A DNA stretch of 64,000 bases from NCBI GenBank assembly GCA_002803225.1, contig NXFV01001816.1, forward strand, positions 1 through 64,000, given 5' to 3'. The stretch comes from Gamarada debralockiae. Taxonomy: Eukaryota; Ascomycota; Leotiomycetes; Helotiales; Hyphodiscaceae. This document shows positions 55,425-64,000 of this stretch, one piece after another. The notes below the pieces were generated by a model. It had not been told where the DNA came from and did no database searches. It saw only the letters and a program-made list of their open reading frames with translations. The position numbers and the translations under genes were made by a program. The stretch's first letter is position 1. Each line of letters begins with the position of its first letter.

Positions 55425-57648
55425 TCAGACAGAGTCGCAGAAATATGCTCGAACCTTCGCTAGGTTCGCTGATAATCTCTCTAAATCATCGGCAACAGAA
55501 TGGATGAAACAATCCGGACGAAGAACAATATACTTGTCTCTCGGCTTGAAAGTTTTCTCCAAAGCCTGCTCATTGTACCCTTTGACCGGCTCGATGCCCT
55601 CTCTCAAAAGCTCGTCCTCCTTACAAGGAAAGAAAGTCTGTCGACTGCACACGTTGAGTCCCTTCTTACAGTCCGTGATGTCTAGATACTTAACATCCTG
55701 TGAAGTCAAAATTTGTTTCGGCATGGAAACAGCCTCTAGGATTTCGTCAATCTTGACGGTGTCGATAACCTGATCATCCCTGACGAGGACAAGGAGCGCG
55801 AGGCGAGCCGTATTCCCAAGGAAAACCGTGTCGGAGAGCTGCGGCTTTTGACCGGTTGTTCCGATCCAGATCTGAGGAATCTTTCGGCCGCCGCCAGCAT
55901 GTTCAAGGTAAAAGCCTTCGTTCACGTTCTGGTACCTAAAAGGGGTTTTAAATGCCCATCCAGTATACCAAAGTCCAAATCCTGGAATTGAGTAGAGGAT
56001 TCTCATTAAGTGCCTGTGGAAAAATGCAAGTACTATAGAACGCTGGTTCGTGATGCTGCCATTACGTTTCGTTACGATTGTCGCAGAGTCGCAAGCCTGA
56101 CGCCTCTCTTTGGACCAGCCCGTCAATATCCTCTCCCGCACCTTCTTGTCAACCTCCAATTGAGACATCATAGTAAGGCGCCATGCCAAGCTATGTGCGT
56201 CTCGAATGCCGGTTGCAATGCCTTGGCCGCCGAATGGTGGGAAGACGTGCGCGGCGTCGCCGATGAGTAGAGTCTTGCCCAAATACCACCGATTGACTAC
56301 TTGTGTTGCGAATCTGGTCCAAAAGTGAGTAATTTTAGAATTGCAGAGGGAGGAAGAGACACGCACTTGAAAGGTCGGCAGCGGAGTACCTCAATGCAAT
56401 CGCGCGGGAACTCGATGGTCTGGCCTCGGCACAGTTTTGAGAACCTGGACCCAGGCTGTTTCATCCACGGTCCGAACTGTTTCCAGAAGTCGCCTTGGAC
56501 ATCTTCCAGGGTGTCTTCTGGCTCAACAGAGAACTCGTGTCTAGTTTGAAGTCAGCATTAAGCAGGCATAGAGGCATTGAGAGGACACACCTCCAAAGAA
56601 AGGATCCTTCTGGGCCAAATCTGCCGCTAACAGCCGGTCTCCGAATGTCATTACAGAAGCTACCAGTAGTGACCGCTATCAGTATTCAGCCCTTCAAACG
56701 GATAAGGGAGCCATACTGGAACCCGCTAGGCCAGAAGAGGTTGTATACCTCTTCCGGTGTGTAACCGAACTTCCAAAGTGGGAATTCGGGATGCGTCTTC
56801 GGTGTTGGGGGTGTAACCTTGAGGTTGACGGCCACCCATGTTCCTACATAATCGTACCTGCAAAGAGCAACAATGAGAACAATATTTTCAACAGTAAAAC
56901 CACAGGTAAACTCACAACCCCAGCTCTTGCTTTATCCCCTCAGGCTCAAGAAACTTTTTCCTTACGATCCCACGCTTTCCGTCGGCGCCAATAAGCCACG
57001 ATGTCCTCACTAATTTGGAGACGCCTTTCTCATCGAGATATTCAACGACCGTAGAGCCGTCATCTTCAGTGCGCCCTACCACCTCGCAGCCTGCTCTAAG
57101 CTCGCAGTTCGGCAGACTCGAAATTACCGTTCTTAGTTCGCGTTCTAGAATAAACCTCATTAGGCAGACGATATAACCTGTCAGTTAGAGGTCCTACTTA
57201 CCGTAGTAAGGCTGGAACTGCACAATCTCGGGGGAAACCGCCTGTGACGCCCAATCCCATGTCAAGTCGAAGTTCATAAAAGCAGGCCTCCTGAAATCCT
57301 GGCTATGGAAATGAACGATTCCTATACCTAGGATATTGTTAGACTACGCCAATGAGCCTTTTGAGATGTGACTCGCCCGTGCCAATCTTGGTAGTTAACG
57401 CCTCGCCAATGCCCAGTGAATAGGAGATGCGGACGGCATCGCCGCTGATGACAATCCCGCGCGGGTCCTCGTCGACTTCGACAGCCTTTTCTATGATGAC
57501 CACCTGTTCAGAGTTAGATGTTTCAATTTTTATTTTTATATTATTGCAATACAGGGTGGCCTACTTTCATATCCATACGGCCAAGCAGGGCTGCCAGCGC
57601 AAGGCCGCTTGGTCCAGCTCCGACGATCAGTACTGTTGTTTCTTCCAT
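55425..57648 (-). CDS. FAD-dependent aromatic hydroxylase (PheA/TfdB/MhpA type)
   Basis: Eight exons join in frame: 57565-57648, 57377-57503, 57202-57327, 56916-57144, 56717-56857, 56591-56659, 56367-56540 and 55425-56313, giving 612 aa. Intron 2 (57328-57376) uses a GC donor (GCGAGT). Motifs: the nucleotide-binding GAGPSG at residues 10-15; TSWLIGADGKRGIVR, the DG motif; and LLIGDAAHVFPPFGGQGIATGIRDA (Asp336 contacting FAD). The C-terminal thioredoxin-like domain contains YIVLRPDCFI. Such single-component flavoprotein hydroxylases add OH to a phenol ring using NAD(P)H and oxygen, giving a catechol or hydroquinone. It is divergent from an extradiol dioxygenase, which would open that ring. The exact phenolic substrate cannot be read from sequence. 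Confidence 0.93.
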
Positions 57649-58219
57649 TACTGAATGACACTTTTTGGAGAAATGCAAGAGACATAATAAAATGCAGATA
57701 AGACTCTAATAAATGGAGCACTGGGTTTCAATCTTGCGACAACGCATGGGGCGGAGAAACACAATCACCAAGTGGAACATCAACATCGTACGTTTGCGTA
57801 TACTAAAGGTCATCACGAGCTCACAGCAATAAATCTCGCAGGCCGAAGCTGCAACGCGGCTACTGCTGCAAGACATGCCGAGGCGGCGGAATAACCAAAG
57901 ATAACCCGCCCCGCTGCGCTTAATAATGCTTCTTTTGACCGATTTGCCCTGACATAACCGAGTTCGGAATACGGGGATGACTTTTGATACAATTTGTGCT
58001 CTGATGCACGGAACGGAGTTAAATCTGCGAGAATTCATATTGCTTTATCATGGACTCATATTATAAAGCCCTGTCAAGGTCATGCCACGGTCCCGGTGGT
58101 CTCCCTCCGTGCCGTGACTGAGGTAATTCCATAAATTTGTCCTCAGACCGTATGAAACTGCACACCTCGAAATATTGACTTCTAGATTCATCAGTTATTA
58201 CATTTCACGTCCGTTCAGC
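57649..58219. promoter_or_regulatory. Divergent promoter of hydroxylase and dioxygenase genes
   Basis: This 571 bp gap lies between the two start codons. CACGG at 58086-58090 is followed by CCGTG at 58107-58111 and again at 58112-58116, giving inverted CGG/CCG half-sites of the kind Zn2Cys6 proteins use. The cluster's own regulator at 61490 is a candidate binder. Functional role is inferred. Confidence 0.5.
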
Positions 58220-59297
58220 ATGCAACCAGGTGTCATCCCACCCATCGTCAATTCGCCGGAGAAAATCCAACTGGCACGAGTTAGTCGTGTGTACCTCGCA
58301 CACCCAGACCTGGACAAGTTCCACGAATTTGCAGGCGATTTTGGACTCGTGGAGGCGGGAAGACGAGAAGATGTTATCTATTACCGTGGTTTTGGAAAAG
58401 ACCCTTGCGTCTATGTAGCTTCGAAAAGTCGAAGTGGAGAGAAAGAATTCGGAGGTGGTGTATTTGTTGCAAGGACAGAAGAGGATTTTGTCAAGGCTTC
58501 GAAATTGCAAGCCGCGTCGGTACCAGAGTCGAATCCAGCACCTGGAGGCGGCAAGATTGTCACCATATCATCCCCTTCTGGAACCAAGATTCATATTCTA
58601 TGGGGTCAGGAAGAATCCACAGAGCCGGAAAAAGCTTCTACTGCTACGGAAATCAGCAAAGGAGAATACAACACTAGTCTCAAGAAACTCAGAAAGGGTA
58701 CGGTACAGACAGTGCCCTCTAATTTCTGATGACTTGCTAATGGATGATGAAGGCACATTCCAGCGGTTCAAAGTTGGCCCTGCAATGATCCACAAATTGG
58801 GCCACTACGGCTATATCACAAAATACTTCGATGAAGACGTAAAATTCTACACCTCAAACTTCAACTTGGTCCCCTCAGATATCCTCTTCGAGAAAATCAA
58901 TGGCCAAGAGGTAGACAGCCTGACATTCATGCATCTGGATCTAGGCAAGGAATACTCGGACCATCACACACTATTCCTTGCGCGAGCCCCACCCTCCTTC
59001 CCAGAGGCTCAGCAAATGCACCATTGCTCATTCGAGGTCGAAGACTTCGACACGCAGCTCCTCGGCCACGAACATCTCCTCCGCAAATCTTATACGCCGG
59101 TTTGGGGCGTTGGTCGCCATATTTTGGGCTCCCAGATTTTTGACTATTGGAAGGATCCAAGTGGCTTTACGGTCGAGCATTATGCGGATGGGGATCTGGT
59201 TAATGTGGATAATGGGACGGCGAGGGCGCAGAGTGAGGGCCCGGCTTCGATGTATATTTGGGGACCAGAGAGACCAGAGGAGGGTGTGGCTTCGTAA
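58220..59297 (+). CDS. Type I extradiol ring-cleavage dioxygenase (VOC fold)
   Basis: Exons 58220-58697 and 58753-59297 with a 55 nt intron (GTACGG...GAAG) give 340 aa; an in-frame ATG at 58175 could add 15 residues. Two vicinal-oxygen-chelate modules are present: an N-terminal one (ARVSRVYLAHPDLDKFHEFAGDF) and a catalytic one. The three iron ligands are His177 (KLGHYGY), His249 or 250 (QMHHCSFEV) and Glu301 (FTVEHYADGD). This is the 2-His-1-carboxylate triad of catechol 2,3-dioxygenase and 2,3-dihydroxybiphenyl dioxygenase types. It would cleave a catechol next to its hydroxyls using Fe(II) and oxygen. The gene is coupled with a hydroxylase (divergent) and a downstream FAH-family hydrolase. 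Meta-cleavage enzymes of this class are uncommon in well-studied fungal pathways. Confidence 0.9.
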
Positions 59298-59899
59298 TTG
59301 AGACTAGTTATTACGCGCAGTTTCCAACACAAAACTTGAATTCAACTGTATAAAATTAGGAAGCTTCGTGATTTTATGGAATTTTGCCGGATGTCGTGTT
59401 TTACTGTGACCTCTCTAGCTGATCGAGGTGCGAGAACTCCCATTTCTGTTGTCCAGGTTTCAAACACCGCGCAATTACTGAATACAAAAACTTTCCAGCT
59501 ACAGAAGATGTGTCAGAAGCTTGATGGACAAAACCATATTACTGGCTAATCTTGATTCCTTTGCCACCAATACAACTCTCTTAATTTTGCGTTGCTTCCT
59601 TGTGCTGGGCTGCCGACGACTGCTCGCGTAACAGAGTTGCGGAACATCTATACGCTCCGCACTCCCCGCGCTCCCAGAACAGGGCCCCCGACCCAACGTT
59701 CCACGGATGCCGAGACGGAAACAACGGGTGCGAAAACGAAAGACCCCTGTAATATAGGCGTAGAATGGATAATTTTCTCTTCCCTATATTGTTCTACAAT
59801 TCCTCTAGAGTTGGGTCAAATTTCAAAGTCAGTTGGCCGTTTCTCACTTATATTTCTCCCCAAGCCAGCCTCAGAGACATATATTTAAAACTCATCGTC
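59298..59899. other. Intergenic region
   Basis: No supported gene; this is the likely terminator of the dioxygenase and promoter of the FAH-family gene. Confidence 0.45.
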
Positions 59900-61022
59900 A
59901 TGGTTCAGTGGCAGAGCCTCATTAAATTTGAGGCCGAATATGGCGCTGAATATTGGGCTTCGATTCCTCTAGAGACGAAACCGGAGCCCGGATTGGCAGT
60001 TGAAGGCTACTTGAGCATTGAAAGTCTCGAGTCGGATGGGAAATCAATGGCAGTGAAAGTCAAGAAGGTTGGATTACCTACCAACCATCCATTATATATC
60101 CAAGGCTGCTGCTGACTTTCCTGGGCGTATATAGCTTTTGGCACCTGTTCCGGCTACCAACATTCCCATCATTTGTATAGGTCTGAACTACAGGAACCAT
60201 GCCGCCGAAGCATCGGTATGTTCTTGAGTCGCTCAATACTTCGCTCTGTTGATTGGAACTGCCAGATACCAGTGCCACAGGATCCCCCGATGTGGTACAA
60301 GCCAGCTGCAGCACTTGCAAACCCAGATGTGGTGGTTCATGTTCCGGCTCAACTTCAAGAGCGCTTTCCGGATTTTGAAGTATGTGAGAAAATGCGCCCT
60401 TCTTTACTTCTATTTCTTGCTCTTTCGTAGGATGCAATCAGGCAGCTTTATTTGCCAGGAAAGATGCTGATTCGATGGTGCGACAGGGCGAGCTAACTGT
60501 TGTTGTGCGCGATACCGTGAAGGATATCTCTGCCTCCGATTCACAATCACATATACTCGGCTACACGATCGGAAACGACCTCACTGCACGATTGTTCCAA
60601 CGATCAGGAGCAGGGCAGTTCACGTACGCTAAGGGATTCGATGACTTTGCTCCTCTAGGTCCTCGACTTGTTCACCCGTCTGTGTTCACACCCGAGTCTT
60701 CTAAGATAAAGACGCGTGTGAATGGCAGGGTGGTTCAGGATAGCCCTTTTGACTTCATCTTCCCAATAGATGAGCTTCTGAGCTTTTTATCGCAAGGTAC
60801 ACGATTGCCACTATCTCACAGAGGAAGTAAATCTGAGCGTTGGCTGACTTCGGCTGGTTTACAGGAACAACGATCCCTGCTGGCACTGCAATCATGACTG
60901 GAACACCGGCTGGTGTTGGCTGGTTCCAAGATCCAAAAAGTCCGCTGAAGCATAACGACATTGTGGAAGTGGAGGTGCAACCGATTGGAGTTCTAAAAAC
61001 GGAAATAACGTTTGAAAAATAG
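59900..61022 (+). CDS. Fumarylacetoacetate-hydrolase-family enzyme
   Basis: Five exons join in frame: 59900-60067, 60135-60215, 60266-60379, 60487-60796 and 60865-61022, giving 276 aa. Motifs of the FAH fold are visible in order: LLAPVPATNIPIICIGLNYRNHAAEA, PQDPPMWYKP, the metal-binding PDFEGELTVVV made across intron 3, ILGYTIGNDLTAR, KGFDDFAPLGP, VNGRVVQDSP and TIMTGTPAGVG-like IMTGTPAGVGWF. Family members hydrolyse or hydrate the products of ring cleavage (fumarylpyruvate, acylpyruvates, 2-oxopent-4-enoate types) in a Mg2+-dependent way. Here it most likely acts on the ring-opened product of the extradiol dioxygenase. Intron 3 (107 nt) is longer than most; the first donor (GTTGGA) is weak. 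Confidence 0.9.
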
Positions 61023-61489
61023 ATAGAATGAGGACTGATGAATTTGGTGGCGGGATAGTAAGATTAACATGACGGGGCAGTTAAGGCTCAGTATTGAAGA
61101 GCAAGAGACAAGAATATAGAGATTACTGCAGTAGGAAGTAAAGAAGGTAATCATGTGACCCTGACACGCTTTGTTAATGTTTGGAACACTCTGTGATTGA
61201 AGACAACAAAGATTGATGTCTTACCCTAATCAGGCTAGAGCGTTCCCCCGAACCCCGCAGTTCCGAGATACCCTGGCTCGCCTAGACTGCAAGGGTCTGG
61301 GGTGTAATCAGGAGGTAAGGTTAGGCCCGAGGTCCAACCTCAACCTGCTCAGAGTCATCCGCAACCGCTCAAACTCCAACATCAATCTCATCGTTCTGCT
61401 TCAACGCCCACGATATGCAGACAATCAGTCGCAGTGGATCAATCCCTTTGTCTTAGGTAACATTATTGTAATTCCCATCGTGTACAGCC
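61023..61489. other. Intergenic region
   Basis: No supported gene; this is the probable promoter of the regulator. Confidence 0.45.
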
Positions 61490-63802
61490 ATGTCAGATCA
61501 CGATCTCCCGGCAGGAGAACTGCGTGGAGAAGAAGACGACGGGGGTGAAGAACGAAAGAATGTTTCTAAATATCAAGTATGCAGTAACTGTAAGAGGTAG
61601 TGAACCACTGACTGTCCTCGGTCGGGGAAGCTTGCTAACATGTCCTGGCGCCCCCCAGACTGAAGAGAAAATGTTCAAACAATCCCTTCCGTGCAGCCAA
61701 CAATTATAATGCTAATGATGTACTAGGCAATCTCGAGAGGCCCACCTGCGCACGATGTCGAAAGAGCGGCGACACTTGCGAATATCCTTGGAAGAGGAAG
61801 AAACCAGGACCAGCCAAAGGATGTGTAGGGCCAAAGAACAAAAGTCTTGCTTCGAAGTTGAGTGAGTTGTGCGCCTCATCTATCACTGAGTTTTGAGCTT
61901 CTCAAATTTCTAATGGTACGTCATTTTGCTGACTAAACCACACATGCAAGACTATCTTGAAGGGATGCTCCAGGTCCTCCAAACTCAGACTCCGCTGGTT
62001 CAAACGCCTTCTCCCACCGACCTCACTCCGCAAGTCGCTGCAATACAGAGTCAAATAAGCGATAATCTACTTCAAGATCTGCAGAGCATGCCGTTCTCCT
62101 TCCAAAACCAACCATTTGGAACTCCAAGTTTTCATAGTACCACAGATTACGACCCTATGCGTTCTAGCGCCTATTCGCCCACCCAGACGCAAGTGCTAGA
62201 AAGTATTGACAGCCCTCCTGGCAGCATAATCGATCCCAAACTCCAGGAGCTTCTGTAAGTCACAGCCTCTTTTATTGAAATATTTATTAATGCAGCACAG
62301 TGTCTCTTTATACTTTGACCACATCCAGCCTATATTTCCCATGTTCCAGCGGCCCATATTTGAGCACAATCTACATTGCAACCAAATCCCCGAAAGCTTG
62401 CTTAATGCCATGTTCGCGGTATCCTGTAATTTTATCCCCGCAGCTGACCATGGCCGCCTGTTTGGACCAATGTCAAATCCGTTGGAAGACTTCGCTCGAT
62501 CTGCAGAAATTCAGCATCTTAAATCCATAGAAGGGAATGGCGCTTTCACTCTCAATGACATCAAGACCGCCTGCTTGCTGACTCTTTATGAGTATACGAC
62601 TTACCCTGGGCGTAAGGCGTGGGTGTGTGTAGGAAACCTAGTGCGCTTAGCTTTAGGTCTTCGCCTCCATCAGGTCGATTGCCATAGCTCAAGTATTCCA
62701 GAAGCAGAGCGAGAAGAATGGCGCTTTGTATGGTGGACGGTCTACAGGCTCGATACGACGATCAATGTTATTGCCGCTACACCGTTCGGGGTCGACTTGC
62801 AGAGCATTAGTACCGCCTTGGTATCAACATCTGTCGTGGACTTCACCAGAGGAATTGTCAACAAATCGAGCCAGGCTTTCCTCCAGACAGACTCGGTGAG
62901 AGGATGGGAATCTGTGCAAGAAATGTTATTATTGGACCCTGGTGATGGTTCACATATCTATCTCCTTGCCGTTTCACTGCTACGCGGAGTATCGCTTTGC
63001 ACGCAACGCCTTAACACCAATCCCACATCAGAACTACTCGGGCACATGGTCTGTCTAAAAAATTCCTTTTCACATCTGCGCGCAGCTTTACCAAGTTGGT
63101 ATTTCGATGCCTCTAAACAGTCCGCTGAGGATTTTGATTCTCATCAACGAAGGCTAGAAACACTCATCATGCTATTCACGTAGGTACCATCGAGAAATTT
63201 GTAACAAAAGGGGGCTAACTCGAGACAAAAGTTCGCAACTGATAATTAATGAGCCTGTTCAAAGTCTTAAATTCGATAACCCTTGCGCTTCGAAGCGGAA
63301 TTGCCTCAAGAGCTGGCAAGGCAGCATCACCTTCGCTGAGGACCTTGCGCGAGTATTTCACGACTGGCGGTCGGAATATTTTTCCATGGCCGACCCTTTA
63401 ATAAGCTGCGCGATCTGGCACGCATATTGCGGGTTAACTATCTTACGAATGTCAGGCTTGGATAGGGGCTGTCCGACAGATACTTGCCATGGCAACACTC
63501 TTGACCTGCTGAGCATTTCGTTGGGAAACTTCGCGTGGCGATGGAAGATCGCCCGCATCCTGCAAGGTAAGCAACCTCAAGGATAATTGGAAGGGCATTT
63601 TAGTGACATGATGATAGATTCGCTGAAGGTGTTTGAGAAGTGGAACTGGGTGGATTTAAGCAGCTTGAGCTTGGACGCCATCGTCCGCGTACTTGGCCAA
63701 TTACGTCAAGCGATTAATCCCTCCGTACCGGTACCTGGGTCCATTGACATGTGGTCAATATGTGGTGATTTGATAGAGGGTTGTGCGAACGGAGTTATAT
63801 AA
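61490..63802 (+). CDS. Zn2Cys6 transcription factor, presumed regulator of the aromatic cluster
   Basis: Six exons join in frame: 61490-61596, 61659-61861, 61951-62254, 62301-63179, 63232-63566 and 63618-63802, giving 670 aa. The zinc cluster spans exons 1-2: VCSNCKRLKRKC, then after a long gap CARCRKSGDTC, followed by a basic WKRKKPGPAKG linker. The spacing between the third and fourth cysteines is 24 residues, or 12 if a 36 nt GTGCAG...ACTAG segment at about 61692-61727, with GCTAAT inside, is spliced. The middle homology domain (VSLYFDHIQPIFPMFQRPIF; LLTLYEYTTYPGRKAWVCVGNLVRLALGLRLHQVD; WWTVYRLDT) is typical. It lies on the same strand as, and just after, the ring-cleavage genes. A TAA at 63584-63586 is removed by the last 51 nt intron. 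Confidence 0.9.
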
Positions 63803-64000
63803 GCTATGGAGATGCGCCGTAATAGGCGTATGTACTTTACGATTGCCAAATAAACAGCAGCGTCTCGGTGTATCAAAGTCAGGAATAGTCTGGATATCAC
63901 TTTCGCTATACAACTACATACTTTAGTTAAACGGCTTCGTTAGCAATTTATCCCGGTTCCATATGAATTTCTCCAGATACCCCGGAAAGGCGCCACTCCA
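63803..64000. other. Window end, no gene seen
   Basis: The sequence after the regulator's stop shows nothing recognisable before the window edge. Confidence 0.5.

Noticed and set aside
57706..58038. 110-codon minus frame inside the divergent promoter
   Set aside because: No domain, no homology-like motifs, and it lies between two firm gene starts.

Overview
The window reads as nuclear DNA of a filamentous ascomycete (Pezizomycotina, possibly Leotiomycetes). The evidence is the many 45-65 nt introns with GTAAGT/GTGAGT-like donors, fungus-restricted families (HET, Zn2Cys6 and fungal transcription-factor domains, SAT4-type rhodopsin, GH76), and nonsense changes in decayed genes that look like repeat-induced point mutation (RIP). 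All exon models were assembled by eye from splice signals and reading-frame continuity. No database search was possible, so family names rest on recognised motifs.

Layout. At 1-0.6 kb there is a truncated, mutated Tc1-type transposase, and at 1.2-2.7 kb a seven-exon rhodopsin-like membrane protein. The stretch 5.0-9.3 kb holds a divergent pair: an aconitase/isopropylmalate-dehydratase-like enzyme and an isocitrate-lyase/PEP-mutase-superfamily lyase. A mitochondrial-type FAD/NAD reductase lies at 9.7-11.0 kb. At 11.4-15.2 kb the DNA is decayed, with a HET pseudogene, an AT-rich tract and a TTGAGT/ACTCAA repeat block. At 15.5-19.9 kb a Zn2Cys6 regulator precedes a cis-aconitate-decarboxylase-like MmgE/PrpD enzyme. 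At 20.2-23.5 kb a 3,245 bp unit with 40 bp inverted termini and TA flanks carries an intact HET gene. Just outside it is a small secreted cysteine-rich protein (23.7-24.1 kb).

The stretch 24-30 kb is gene-poor. At 30.3-33.0 kb lies a divergent mitochondrial pair (AIM32-like, MTQ1-like). At 33.9-38.3 kb there is a decayed aspartic protease, zinc-finger relics and a possible transglutaminase-fold protein. A GH76 mannanase-like enzyme is at 39.2-40.4 kb. At 41-46.1 kb there are a decayed oxidoreductase, a decayed HET gene, a mini DnaJ-type zinc protein and a nonsense-interrupted unknown gene. At 46.4-54.6 kb are a fungal transcription-factor-domain protein, an unusual aspartic-protease-like gene, a cysteine-rich protein, a caspase-like protein with coiled coil and C-terminal membrane segment, and a small membrane protein.

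The stretch 55.4-63.8 kb is a compact four-gene cluster: FAD hydroxylase, type I extradiol dioxygenase, fumarylacetoacetate-hydrolase-family enzyme and Zn2Cys6 regulator. It looks like a complete fungal meta-cleavage route for a phenolic compound. The two metabolic neighbourhoods (tricarboxylate chemistry at 5-20 kb, aromatic ring cleavage at 55-64 kb) and the HET-carrying inverted-repeat unit are the main points of interest.
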